Assembly (NCBI GenBank): GCA_964016985.1
Contig: OZ024826.1
Coordinates: 46,538,978-46,602,977 of the forward strand
Direction: 5' to 3'
Origin: Anodontia alba
Taxonomy: Eukaryota > Mollusca > Bivalvia > Lucinida > Lucinidae
DNA: 64,000 nt
The notes beneath the pieces were generated by a model. The model saw only the letters and a list, made by a program, of their open reading frames with translations, was not told where the DNA came from and made no database searches. Of this stretch, positions 47,301 through 58,042 are shown one piece after another. The position numbers were made by a program, and so were the translations under genes. Position 1 is the stretch's first letter; every line of letters starts with the position of its first letter.

Positions 47301-48931
47301 CAGGGAATATTTTTGAGCGGATAACAGATAGTTTGGAAAATTTATTTATTTAGAGAGCAGATTTGGATGGTTTATTTAATTATTAATTTGTTTCTTTCAT
47401 ACTTACAATATCTTTTTTAATTTAGCCTTTTTTATTTTATTTATTTTGTTTATTTAAGAGGTTTCTGAAGGATAATAAATATTGGAAGGAATAAAACATG
47501 GTTTGGAAAATTTATTAATTTGGAGGGTAGATTAGAAAGTTTTTCTTATTATTTATTTCTTTTATTGTGTAGATATTTTATTTTTTATTTTATTTTATTT
47601 TCATGTATTTAAGTTGCCTTCTGAAGATTTATAAATATTTTTGGGGATAACAAATAATTTGAATGAAAAAATGATTTCTTTTTTTTTTTGTTTCTTTCAA
47701 TGTTAGAAAATTTATTCATTTTTATATGTCTTATAAATATCTTTTAGGGATACCAAATATTTTGTGCCTAGTAAAGACTTAACCAGTCTGCACATCCATC
47801 CTCTGCATAGTCTTCTGATCAGATATACAGACTGGTGTGGCTCTCCGCTTAGCCAACAGGTGATTTTGTAGGACACTTGCTGCGCGCCAGCTCATAGATA
47901 AATAAGTTCTAAATTCCCCAATATTATATCCCCCCCTATAGAACCTCTACCTGTAAATCTTTCATTGATAGAATACCAGGTTTAAAGTGCCCATTCCCTT
48001 ATCAGAGATTAGACTAATGACCCAGACTCATCAGATTTTTATGTCTTTCAGGTATGTAAGAATTTTCTGCCGGATATTGCACAAAATCGGGAAAGAAGTC
48101 ACACTTCGTGAAATTACATTTCCATATAAGAGCTGTCGCAGGACAGCGTAGCTCGCTTGAATCGCGCTTTGCCTGTAAAAAGGTTAACCTAAAATCTTTA
48201 ACATACTTGTTGCTAAGTCTATGACCTTGACCTCAAGGTCACTCTTGTGGGTTGGTGGGATGGTACAGCATACAACCTCAGACAAATCTCTATCATGTCA
48301 AGTATGAACTACTTCTATCTAGAAGTTCAGGAGATGTAGCCTTTTTTAATTGTTTAACCAAAAACTTTAACCGACTCCGACGCCGTGATAACTCTATAGC
48401 TCCACCTGTACTTCTATACAGGCTAGCTAATAAGAAAGTAAAACAAACCTACTTCCTTTTTAAACAAATTAAATATATTTTCCCGTTCTATGTATAATTG
48501 ATTTCTTTATTATCATAAATCACACCAATATTATGAAACAGTTTTTCACTTGATGGGGACTATATATACCTGACAGATTTTGCGCCATTTCCGCAAAGGC
48601 AGACAACTTTTGTGACTTTGCTTTGGTGCACGCCAAACCTCTTCTGAAAAGAGGTCTATTCCACAAGGAAAACATTCTTTCCTTATAGAATAGACCCTTT
48701 TTCTAAAGGGAACAGATACAGTTTTGACAGAATTGTTTCCCCTGAAAGAGTATGAATTCCCATAATAGAACACGATGATTATGGGAGCGGAATGCGAAAG
48801 TCTTGACCAAACTGTGTTCATGAGCGGATTGTTCTGGATCTTCGATGTGTGCATACACTCCGAAAGCATATTTCTTCCAAGAATTTTATCAATTTGAAAT
48901 ATATATTATACGTATCAATGTTGTATTTCAG

Positions 48932-49061
48932 CACGAGAGGCCACTGGGCTTGACCTGGATGATGGTAATAAAGGCCTCATAATCGGAATGGTGTTTGGCT
49001 GGGGACTGCTAGCTGTGTTGATTGTTGCTGGTGCTGTCTTCTATATAGTTTACAGGAAGAG
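48932..49061 (+). CDS. Receptor exon (right copy): transmembrane segment
   Basis: Acceptor 'ttgtatttcag', donor 'gtacgtg'. The 130 nt complete the split codon of the EGF exon (phase 1) and encode an acidic linker, a ~25-residue hydrophobic helix and a basic RKR stop-transfer. It appears identical to the left copy. It lies 4.6 kb downstream of the EGF exon; the intron holds only repeats. Confidence 0.8.
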
Positions 49062-49091
49062 GTACGTGCATTCCTGTTTTATACAAGTTGC

Positions 49092-49235
49092 CTGGTCCCA
49101 GTTGTTCAAAGCATCGTTAGCTTAACGAGCTCGTTAGCGGTCAAAATTTTAACTGTTCTAGTAAGTACAACATCTCATTCACAGGTATTTTTGCTTTAAC
49201 TAACAACATAGTTAGTTTTGAACAACTGGGCCCAG
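49092..49235. mobile_element. MITE with 'ctgggcccagttgttcaaa' ends (right)
   Basis: Mirror copy of 6373-6517, immediately downstream of the transmembrane exon. Confidence 0.8.
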
Positions 49236-49623
49236 ATTCTTTTCTTTTATTACATGATCAGAGGATAACGTACATTCTGATACGTAGACCAAACGGAGAC
49301 TCAAATCAATCTTCGCATCCGCGCATTCTTATCAAAGTCTTGGTTGTCCGCATAAAAATCCCAAACAACTTTGCTACATTAGCTATCCAAAATGTGCCCA
49401 GTGGAGCTTATGATCAGACTGCGCGAATGCGCAGGCTAATCTGACTCTTCATTGGGCGCACATGTCCAAAAGTTCGTTTTCTGACGTTGCTGTTTATTTA
49501 TTTGATACCAGAAGCATCACATAAACCTCTATGCCCCCTCCCCCACGTCCTCCTCTCACCTTGTGCTATATAAATCGGTGAAATGGGGGATGACATCATT
49601 TCTGAATTAATGACATGTATCCC

Positions 49624-49675
49624 TTTATAGTCGTGTTTCAAGCGGCATAGATATTTAGGAAACATTTCTATTTAT
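49624..49675. other. ~52-bp segment present only in the right arm
   Basis: Between 'gacatgtatccc' and 'tagaccgcccgctg' the right arm has 'tttatagtcgtgtttcaagc' and further bases up to 49675, whereas the left arm (near 5983-5987) has a single base. It is a post-duplication insertion or a left-arm deletion. Confidence 0.8.
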
Positions 49676-49818
49676 TAGACCGCCCGCTGAAAGCTTGGGC
49701 GAGAAGCAAGGAGGGGGTGCAAGATGCGAGGACCATGCTACTTAGACTAATATATTGTATAGAGTATCCGAAGTTGAAAGCAGTCGATAAAATCTAAATA
49801 ACAATCGACGGCATTTCA

Positions 49819-49820
<2 letters not shown>

Positions 49821-49866
<46 letters not shown>
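49821..49866. repeat. (CA)n microsatellite
   Basis: Mirror of the (TG)n tract at 5785-5839, about 9 bp shorter. Confidence 0.95.
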
Positions 49867-49869
<3 letters not shown>

Positions 49870-50268
49870 AACAGGTGCACAACATTTCCTACAAGATTGC
49901 ATGTGCGCCCAGCAAAGACTCATTATTGACCAGTGACTTAAATGGTGGCATGCACAACTCCTGCTACTTTATCTCGAGGCATTATCTAGTCTCAAGTGGA
50001 CACTGTGGATAGAAGCAAAAGACTTTTACATCGTCTAGGTACATGCGTGCTGACTGACTCCACTAGCCCTGCTGCGCCCAGACTAGAATTCGTCAAGGGA
50101 TGCATATAAAAATTCTTCGCTGAGTGCACATGCGATCTTGTAGGAAATACTGTGCCTCGGTACAAATGTATATGTGACTGCAAAAATGGGGATGTAACTC
50201 CCTCACGAAAAGCTTTCTGTACAGGTATAATATAGGGGAGGCTTGCGTGGGACCGAGGTTTTGTGATT

Positions 50269-50513
50269 CAGGGCCAAGTTGTTCAAAACTAACGATGTCG
50301 TTAGTTGACGTGTCGTTAAAACTTTGATCATTAAATATGGCATATATTCTAATATTTTTGCTAAAAATGTGAGTAGTTTTTGCATTTGCAAAAGCTACTC
50401 ACATTTTTCAGCAAAAATACCTGTGAATTAGATATTGTACTTATTAGAACAGTAAACATTTTGACCACTAACGAGCTAATTAAGCTAACGATACTTTGAA
50501 CAACCGGGTCCAG
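50269..50513. mobile_element. MITE with 'gggccnngttgttcaaa' ends, longer form (right)
   Basis: Mirror copy of 5141-5393, a few bases shorter. Confidence 0.75.
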
Positions 50514-50810
50514 ATGTTGTTAATATAGTTGTATCTGTGACCAATGGTTGTGTTGTCTTCTGTGAAAAATGTATTCTGTAAAAGAGAAACTTCTCGGAAT
50601 CGAATATTCGGAATGAATTCCTATGATTCCATTGTCGGAACCGTAGAAAAAGCAAACAGGAGCCCCAGAGAAATAAACAGCTACCCTACTAAATATAGAC
50701 ATTTACAGACAGTGTGTGCAAATGGTGTAGACCCATGACAGACAGCAGGTTCTGCAGACTGTGGTGTCTGATCAGGGTCTAACTATTTGCTATTTCCTAC
50801 AACATTTTAG

Positions 50811-51108
50811 CCGGCCTCGGTGGCTCAGTTGGATGCGCGTCCGACTGGAGACCAGGAGGTCGCGGGTTCGACCCACGCCGAGGCCGGCAACATTCTTTCG
50901 TGGAGATTGAAATGTTTCCTACGGTCATTCTTTCCCTTCCGCTGATTCAAGAAGTACAGTTGTCAATTTCTGGCGAAAGAATGTGCACGATACTGGTTAA
51001 CCGCTTAGAGGACTAAGCCTGCCCAGTAAACGTGTGGTTAGGTAAACTGACCGCGCTCGACATGACCCTGTTGGGTTGACTGGGCCGTAAAACCTCAACA
51101 CAAACAAA
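50811..51108 (+). mobile_element. tRNA-derived SINE (right copy)
   Basis: A 298-bp body bounded by the 13-bp direct repeat 'tacaacattttag' at 50798-50810 and 51109-51121. The head folds as a tRNA: acceptor-like GCCTCGG/CCGAGGC, A box 'tggctcagttgg' (about 50821-50832) and B box 'ggttcgacc' (50865-50873), the internal RNA polymerase III promoter. The tail carries 'cattctttcg' inverted pieces, 'gaccctgttgggttgactgg' and a CAACACAAACAAA 3' end. It lies in receptor intron 2. Confidence 0.88.
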
Positions 51109-51237
51109 TACAACATTTTAGTTTGCACGAACAGGTAGTAAGTTAGAGATGTTCCAGCTTTGGGACAGTTATGCTAATGTATCCAAATACGTGGGGTACA
51201 CACGCTGTATGCAAATGTATTGATTTATTTATTGCAG

Positions 51238-51290
51238 GAGACAGGCACAAGATGGTGATCACAATATTTCATCTGGAACACAACCAGTCA
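51238..51290 (+). CDS. Receptor exon (right copy): juxtamembrane cytoplasmic segment, 53 nt
   Basis: Acceptor 'tttattgcag' and donor 'gtaagt'. It links the phase-2 end of the transmembrane exon to the phase-1 start of the tail exon without a stop, encoding a short polar segment ending T-Q-P-V. Length and sequence match the left copy. Confidence 0.72.
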
Positions 51291-51412
51291 GTAAGTTACA
51301 AATGTCGTACAATTGCTCTTTATGCTTTTCTTACAGACCTGAATTTAATTTTTGTGAACTTTATGGATGTGTAAACACCGGCAAATCTCTTACAAACTGA
51401 ATAAAGCCCGAA

Positions 51413-51531
51413 CCCAGGAAACACACAACGTCGCAACAACGTCGTTTCAACATCGCTGCAACGTCACGACGTTGCAGCTACGTTGAAACCACGTTGAAAC
51501 GACGTTGTTAGGACGTTGTCTGTTTGCTGGG
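51413..51531. mobile_element. MITE with CCCAG...CTGGG ends (right)
   Basis: Mirror copy of 4122-4240. Confidence 0.75.
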
Positions 51532-51849
51532 AAGGGTTTTATGTTAAGTATGTCAGTGATTCGCTAGCTTTGCCCATAGAATCCATTGCCTTCCTATATT
51601 TCCAAATCGGTCATATTTCTTTGAAAATATGGACAAAATAGATCATTTTAAAAATGTACGCAAAGAAAATGTTTCCGAGATTATTGCTCATTCAATGTAT
51701 CGAAATATAAATGCCGTTTTCAAATTGCTCTCGACCAACCAAATTGTGCAAAAATGTAAGATTTGGAATAATATTTATTTACCACAGCTGGCTCTTTCTG
51801 TATTTGGTGCATTTACACCGAATGTCTTTAAGGGTACCGAGTTTCAATG

Positions 51850-51955
51850 TTTATGCCCAGCTAGCATTCAACTTCATCTATATCGGCCCGACAGGATTTC
51901 TGTTCTGACGAAAACGGTCCGATATAGATTTAGAATGGTAGGAGAGTTGTTATAG
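51850..51955. mobile_element. Palindromic MITE ('ctatatcgg' family), right copy with both halves
   Basis: It retains 'catctatatcggcccg' near 51876-51892 as well as 'cggtccgatatagat' at about 51915-51930, so the inverted structure is complete. The left copy lacks the first half. The right arm is therefore closer to the ancestral state at this site. Confidence 0.6.
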
Positions 51956-52208
51956 CCGTTCCATCCAAGCACCCTTTTATCGTTCGATTACCATCTATAA
52001 ATGTTTGGCTCTGCTTTTCTTTTAATGTTTGTATGAAGAATTTCATTTTAAATGGCACAGAAAATGATTTAAGCTAATACCACTACACTAAAACGCCTAT
52101 GTGAAATGTATACTTCTTAGTTTAGCTTCAGATAAGCCATGATTTTTTAACAAAAATATTGAAAATATACTTTTCTTATTTCTCCACAAAAAGTATGTTG
52201 TGTGGCTA

Positions 52209-52216
52209 CTCGTTAA

Positions 52217-52250
<34 letters not shown>
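52209..52250. repeat. (AAT)n microsatellite
   Basis: Mirror of 3414-3457. Confidence 0.9.
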
Positions 52251-52253
<3 letters not shown>

Positions 52254-53180
52254 CACGCTTCTACCACACCACGAAAACATGCCTATATAATTTTGACCCC
52301 CTTAAACTACACTTTAATATAGGAAAAAAAAAAACAAACAAAAAAAACAACTGGGGTTAACAGGGGTATACATTTTCTTATTTCTACTCATATACATAGA
52401 TTGAGCAGAAATGTAGAAACTATCAGAATTTTTTATTTGAAAATTTTCATTTTTTTGGCGGTAGAATTTTTAGTATGACATCCTAATATTAGTACCACAA
52501 TATATATTTTGTAGAGAAATAAGAAAACATTTATTTATATACAACTGGCAAAACATTCACGCACGTATCGCCTTAGAAGTATATTCAGGGGCGGATCCAG
52601 AGAGGTTCGTGCGTTTGAGTCGAACCCCCTTTTATTCAACATTTTATTATCATGGGTCAACTGGATAAGTCTGGATACCAGATTTACCCTAAATATTCGC
52701 ACACCTTTTTTTTTTCTTCTAAAATTTCAGCAAGTTAAGGATGGTCCTCTCCGATCCTCTATTTATCATTGGGAGAAAAATTGGTTACTGTTAGGCAACT
52801 GTAAAACAATCAACAAGTACATTTTAATACCTATGAATAATGTATCTAAAATTGTAGGATCGGTGTAGACCCTGATCGTCTGATCTCTGTCTACACTATT
52901 TGTTCAGGCACTATCAGTCCGAACACGTAGAGTAAGTAGGATGATTTCGATCAACAATCGAGCGCCCTAAAATTTTGACCCCAATCACAATCCTGGATCA
53001 GCCTCTGTATTTTCTCATGAAATCCAAAGTAACCCTAAGCAGCCTAAACTACAAGTAAATCTTTTTGTAAGATCATGTAGTTTCCTTCGCAGAGGTTGTT
53101 GTATGTTTTCGGTGTATGTTATTGAAAATGTTTTGTCACTATTGTAAACACCATTTTTTCTCCTTTTGTTTTCTTTCTAG

Positions 53181-54073
53181 ATCCACCATCGCGGTTGTCA
53201 CAAGACAGAACATACGAAGATTTACATGATAATACAAAGGCAGACATGAGATATGAAGGAGTAAGCACTGACGTCAACGACCACCGACTAAGTACTGATA
53301 ATGAATACACCACCATTGATGTTTTAGGGTTTCCTGATCCTCAAGTCATAAAGTGTGACAATACAAGTAATTGTGATGAAAACATGTTTATATTTTTACT
53401 TTCAGACGATTCGCGCAACAAAACTAACTATAACAGCAAAATCATATATTCAGATAAGATTTCCAGAACGAAAGACGAAGACTATACTGATTTGTATGAA
53501 ACTAGAAATAATGATTTAGAAACAGGTTTTGGCCATGAATATTTTGTTTTAGGTGCAGGTGACAAGAACAAAATGAAATCAGAAAATCACAGAAATGATG
53601 ATACAGATAAAATCAAAATTCCTGGATGCACGTCTCTTAATGATTTAGAAACAGACGCTTGTCAAGACTATTTTGTTTTAGAAGCTGGTGACAAGGGCAA
53701 AAGGAATTCAGAAACTGACAGCAATGATGATATAGAGATAATTACTGCACGTTCATCCCCTGCTGATTTAGAAACAAACATTGGTCATGACTATTTTGTT
53801 TTAGAATCAGATGACAAGGATAATATGAATTCAGAAACTGACAGAAATGATGATGTAGATAAATTTGCTGGACTTGCGTCTCCCGGTAATCTAGAAACAG
53901 ACACTGGTCATGACTATTTTGTTTTAGAAGCTGGTGACAAGGACAAAATGAATCCAGAAACTGGCAGAAATGATGATGTAACAAAACCTACGGGACATGC
54001 ATCTCCTAATGATTTAGAAACGGACACTGGTCATGAATATTTTGTTTTAGATGCAGTTGATAAGGATAACTAG
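53181..54073 (+). CDS. Receptor tail exon (right copy): cytoplasmic domain with five YFVL repeats
   Basis: Acceptor 'ttttctttctag' precedes 53181; the stop TAG is at 54071-54073. The tail begins PPSRLSQDRTYEDLHD and carries YEDL, YTTI and YTDL, then five units of 41-43 residues, each with D/N-L-E-T...(H/Q)-(D/E)-Y-F-V-L, D-K, and N-D-D segments. The regular ~42-residue spacing is too long for a classical ITAM (6-8 residues between YxxL pairs), and the residue two before Tyr is His or Gln, which does not fit a strict ITIM. The repeats therefore look like separate YxxPhi docking or endocytic sites. Confidence 0.8.
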
Positions 54074-54267
54074 AATTAAGTTCTCACATAGAAATGCTGG
54101 GAAACTATAAATATGGGACTCACATCTCCTATTCTAGGAGCACTGCGTGAATGTACTGTTAAGTCACGACTTGTTGTAAACGATAAATTTGAAGTATCTG
54201 AAACAACAACAACAAACAAACAAAAAACAACAACAAAAAACAAACAAAAAAAACAACAACAAACAAA

Positions 54268-54302
<35 letters not shown>

Positions 54303-54689
54303 ATGCATCGATGCTTTAGAAACAGGGACTGGATATACATGGTAGATTTTCAGCACCTTGCTGTTTTTTACAAGACAGACAGCTTTGTTACTAACTGCTC
54401 TAAAAGGAATGAATTTGCCCCCAGTTCTTTAAGAGTAGACAAATTTTCAGAAGAGAGACAAAAACACGTACAGCAGAGTTGCCGCTCCTGAAAGTGCATC
54501 AGTTCCTTTTAATTGGAAACACTGTATTCATAAAGTAAGAAGATACATATATTTTTCAGAAGCAAGCAGAAGAAGAAAGTCTGTCATGTTGCTAAATTAC
54601 TTATGAAGTGATGAAGTGCTTTAACCTAAACTATTTCAGACGCACACCGCAAAGAAACACCACAAGTGAAGATATCCAGAAAATGCTAC
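54074..54689 (+). other. Probable 3' UTR of right receptor gene
   Basis: No coding potential. It contains (CAA)n/(ACAA)n and a pure A run (about 54272-54300) just after the stop codon, which differs in length from the mirror tract at about 1365-1400, and a 'gtctactctt'-type dispersed repeat around 54410-54450. Confidence 0.45.
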
Positions 54690-54695
54690 AATAAA
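54690..54695 (+). promoter_or_regulatory. Candidate polyadenylation signal, right receptor gene
   Basis: AATAAA about 617 nt after the receptor stop codon; mirrors 973-978. Other AATAAA-like hexamers are not obvious between the stop and this site. Confidence 0.35.
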
Positions 54696-54807
54696 GAAGG
54701 CACCCCAAAAAAGAAGAGATGAGGAAAAATGACAAAATACACGCCACATATGAAACCACCAACGCACGAAAAGAGAACTACAACATAGGACCGTCTTGGA
54801 AGAACGT

Positions 54808-55947
54808 ATTTCTTGCTCACCAGATAAGGAAACCCTGGGATAAAAATTCTTATCCTACCCAGGTTATCCTAGCCAGGGTAAGATAAAAATCGAGATCCTC
54901 ACAGGTTTCATATGCACTGGTTGTAATGGATGTTACGTACCCGATCGTTAAGGTTTACGTCACTGAACGTAATGACGTCATAAAACGCCACAGTAATGTC
55001 ATTGCAATATAGCGGCCGTCAGAAATCGAAGTAAGTGCATTATTAAAAAATCTACGTTCAGAAGTGAAAGGTGTGCAAGAAAAAAAATCTATCATGAATG
55101 TGAGGGGTAGATTGAAAAATCCGTCCCTTGCGATCACAGTCTGTCATCACTCGGCAAGCCTCGTGATGCGAGACAGTAATCATCGGGACGAATTTTTCTG
55201 TCTACCTCTCATACCAATGATAGATCCTTATATGATTTACTGTGACGTTTTACTAATGAGGCAGAGAGCCCATGTGGACAGAGAACATACTTTTAATTTG
55301 GAGCTGCATAAGAAATCGAGTAAAATAAGTGGAAGCCCCGCTCCCTCTCCCAGTAGTCTTTTTTTTTTTCCTTTTTTTTTTTGCTGACCGAGGCAAGGCA
55401 GTTCTTCTGTTGCTGTTTTTCTTTGTTTATAACGGTTATTGCAGTTGTGCTGTTTTGTCTGGTCATTGTATGTTCTTTATCTCTTCTTCTTTCGATGTGG
55501 CTCGTAATATAAGGATCTGTCATGGTGTGAGTGGTAGATATAAAAATCTGCCCCGAGGATCACTGTCTGGCGTCACACAAGGCTTGCCGAGTGATGCCAG
55601 ACTCTGATCGCGAGTTACGTGTTTTTCTGTCTACCACTCACACCCATGATAGATTCTTTTTTCTTGCATACCTTTCATTTCTGAACGTAGATCTTTTGAT
55701 AATGCAATCACTTCGATTGCTGATGTCCGTCATATTGTGATGACATGACTGTGACGTTTAATCACGTCATTACATTCAGTGACGTCAACTTTAACTATGG
55801 CGTACGTGACGTCCGTTACAACCAGTGCTATTCAAACACGTGAGAATTGTCGATTTTTGTCTTACCCTGGATAGGATTACCTGGCCAGGATAAGAGTTTC
55901 AGTCCCAGGGTTAAATCCAGAATTTCCTTATCTCGTGTGCAAGAAAT
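54808..55947. mobile_element. Foldback-type element with ~450-bp terminal inverted repeats
   Basis: Segment 54808-55255 is repeated in inverted orientation at 55500-55947, imperfectly (I estimate 80-85% by eye), around a ~245-bp centre. The outer ends are 'atttcttgctcaccagataa' and its complement near 55930-55947. Each long inverted repeat holds a nested hairpin built on 'atctatcat...gtgag...gtaga'. TGACGTCA sites lie at 54973-54980 and 55780-55787. The open frames in it are low-complexity and I see no transposase, so it is probably non-autonomous. No clear target-site duplication was found. Confidence 0.75.
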
Positions 55948-57338
55948 GTTTTTTTTCTTGAGTAACTTTGTTTACAATTTTAAGGGGAATAGATACACTT
56001 TCCAGGCAGGCAATTGTTTTCGCCTCTCTTCTGAAAAGGGTTTACTCTAAGAAGAAAGAATTGCTCCCAATCGGAGAAAATTCTTTCTTTTAGAGAAAAC
56101 TCCCTTTAAGCAGGGTATTGCAGCACAGAGGAAAACAAACAGTAAAAATGGCGGACAATATACCAAGTGTCTCGAGTCCCTCGAATATGGACGGATCATT
56201 TACACTTTGAAATGGCAGGTATCTCTGTCCAAGAAGAATGTGCCTTCCTTCTCAGATGTTCTCCTTTAAAATTAACCACTTTATCCCATTTATGCCGCGT
56301 TGACTGTGTAGGGGCCGTGAAACGTCTCCTCGTACTTAAGCATAATGCAGAATATGTATATATATATATTTTTTTATTTTCTTTGGGATCACTGAGCACA
56401 TTCTGATTACTATAAAAGTCGCTTAAACCGGTGCTTTGGGACGTAAACAGCCTCGCAAATTACACTGCTGTACTTGAAGAGACTTAATAAAACCGAGTTT
56501 CTAGTGTTCTTTCGTTTGTATATTCTTTATTTCCAAAGCACTACGAAAACACGTCTATTCAAATGTATTGAGAATTTTACCACTAAAAATTGAAAACTTT
56601 CAGATGAAAAATTCTGGTAATTTTCATTTTTTCTGCTCAAAACATAGATTGTGGTATTAGTTAGACCCCCACAATCTATGTTTTTAAGTTAATGTATACC
56701 CCCGTAAACTAAATAGGTGTGTTTTCCTGACGACAACCTTTCAGATATTCTATCATAGCATTTCAAATGGACCGATTTATCTCAATATGTGGAGTAGCTG
56801 CTTAGTTTCATAATAGTTACCAGTGAATATAATAATTCCTGTCCTAAATGCAATTAGTGTAGACACTGATCAGACGCCGCGTTCTAGCAAGTCTGATCTG
56901 GTACTACACTGCTTGCCAATGTCCCGTTTATGTGACGCTAAGAATTATTGGATTAAGAAGGTATTCAGGACCTAAGAAAGCAAACACTTTTCTGCTAAAG
57001 TGGTTTCTCTAAACGCTTGGAAAGGGGGAGAAGCAAAAACTTACAGATCAGAGCGTCTTCTCCTTGTTGTCTATCTCTTTGCATTAAGTTAAGTATAAAT
57101 ATATAATATAGCTCTATAGTCTAATTCACACATTTTGTGGACATACATTTCGGCTTCTTGTGCAATAAACATGCTTTGAATCTCTTTGTCTTTAACTATA
57201 GCTGGTGTTAGTACCATGTGGCGGTAGTAACACATCTTCCAGATCTTCACTATATAGCAGCCGTCTCTTATCACTTCATTAATATATATATTCTGGTTAT
57301 TTGTGACCATTGGGCCCATACCGGGATATTGGATACGA
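55948..57338. other. Gene-free flank with dispersed repeats
   Basis: I see no gene. There is an inverted-repeat MITE around 56015-56150 ('ctcttctgaaaagggtttac' with a fold-back 'aagaaagaattgctccc'), a degenerate copy of the 'gaaaacatgcct' family at about 56535-56720, and a 'gatcagacgc' palindromic repeat at 56856-56915. Confidence 0.55.
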
Positions 57339-57386
57339 GGGTCACTGATGAGGCTTAATTGGCCAAAACTATAGCTGGTCTGACCC
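57339..57386 (+). ncRNA. Degenerate hammerhead-ribozyme-like motif
   Basis: Elements in order: stem I 5' strand GGGTCA (57339-57344), core CTGATGA (57345-57351), stem II GGCT/GGCC-type hairpin (57352-57364), AAAA where GAAA is expected (57365-57368), stem III CTA/TGG with a four-base loop (57369-57378), cleavage triplet GTC (57378-57380), and stem I 3' strand TGACCC (57381-57386), perfectly complementary to the 5' strand. This is the type I hammerhead layout known from Penelope-like elements and retrozymes. The one core deviation is G12 to A; G12 is the general base, so this copy should be inactive or nearly so. The change is the product expected from CpG decay of CCGAAA. Confidence 0.55.
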
Positions 57387-58010
57387 AGAAAACTTGAGGA
57401 TATGGTTATTTGTCGTCCGTCGTCCGTCGTCCGTCCACACCTTAAACGACTTCTCCCCTGAAACCCCTGGGCCAATTTTCTTCAACCTTCTAGTAGAGCC
57501 ATGTTTTAAAAAGGAATTGAAAATTTGTACAAATGGTCCCAGTCCTGTAATCAAGTTGGTCGTCATGCTCATATATGGTAAGAACACTTAATCTAAATCT
57601 TCTTCTCCAGAATCAAGAATGCTTTAAGGCTGAATCTTATATGGACTCGATGTCTAACAAGTTTGTTCAAATGATGACCAGAGGCTTCCCCATGCATTTG
57701 TATGGGGAAACTGTTGAAAAGTCATTTTCTCAAAATGTATTAAAGTCTAATGGCTGAAACTTACATGTATGATTAAAGTAGTAACACTCATAGTTACAAT
57801 CGTAATTTTGTCCCCTTGGGGTTATCTGCCCTAGCCCCAAGGCTATATACATGTATAAAATTTATTATTTTTAAATGTCTTCTTCTCCGAAATGGCTTGA
57901 GCTATTTTCACCAGATTTCACATGGGTCTTCTGTCCAAAGGGTATTGACAATTTGTTCAAATGGTTCCGTGCCATAGAACAAGATGGCTGCCATGCCCAC
58001 ATTTAATACG

Positions 58011-58042
<32 letters not shown>

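Larger units (their letters stand above)
30447..55664. repeat. Right arm of giant inverted repeat (palindrome)
   Basis: This is the reverse-complement copy of 1-25197. Identity starts abruptly at 30447 ('cttctcag'), in the middle of the LINE-B coding region and directly next to a ~186-bp satellite monomer. The arm can be followed to 55664, which pairs with window base 1. Protein comparison gives one residue difference in 585 for LINE-B, none in 245 for the receptor EGF segment, and five in 292 for the receptor tail. Larger differences are a ~52-bp extra segment at about 49624-49675, a ~20-bp extra segment at about 51866-51885, and shorter TA and CA repeats. Confidence 0.95.

Noticed and set aside
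48222..48241. Nuclear-receptor response element (TGACCTTGACC/TCAAGGTCA palindrome)
   Set aside because: The same word is part of a very abundant bivalve repeat, so a regulatory role cannot be claimed from sequence alone.
50815..50885. Functional tRNA gene
   Set aside because: The fold has mismatches in the D and anticodon stems, and the sequence is the head of a 298-bp SINE with target-site duplications.
53600..54060. Classical ITAM or ITIM array in the receptor tail
   Set aside because: Tyr motif spacing (~42 residues) is too wide for ITAM, and the residue at -2 is His or Gln, not the Ile/Val/Leu/Ser of ITIM; recorded instead as YxxPhi repeats.
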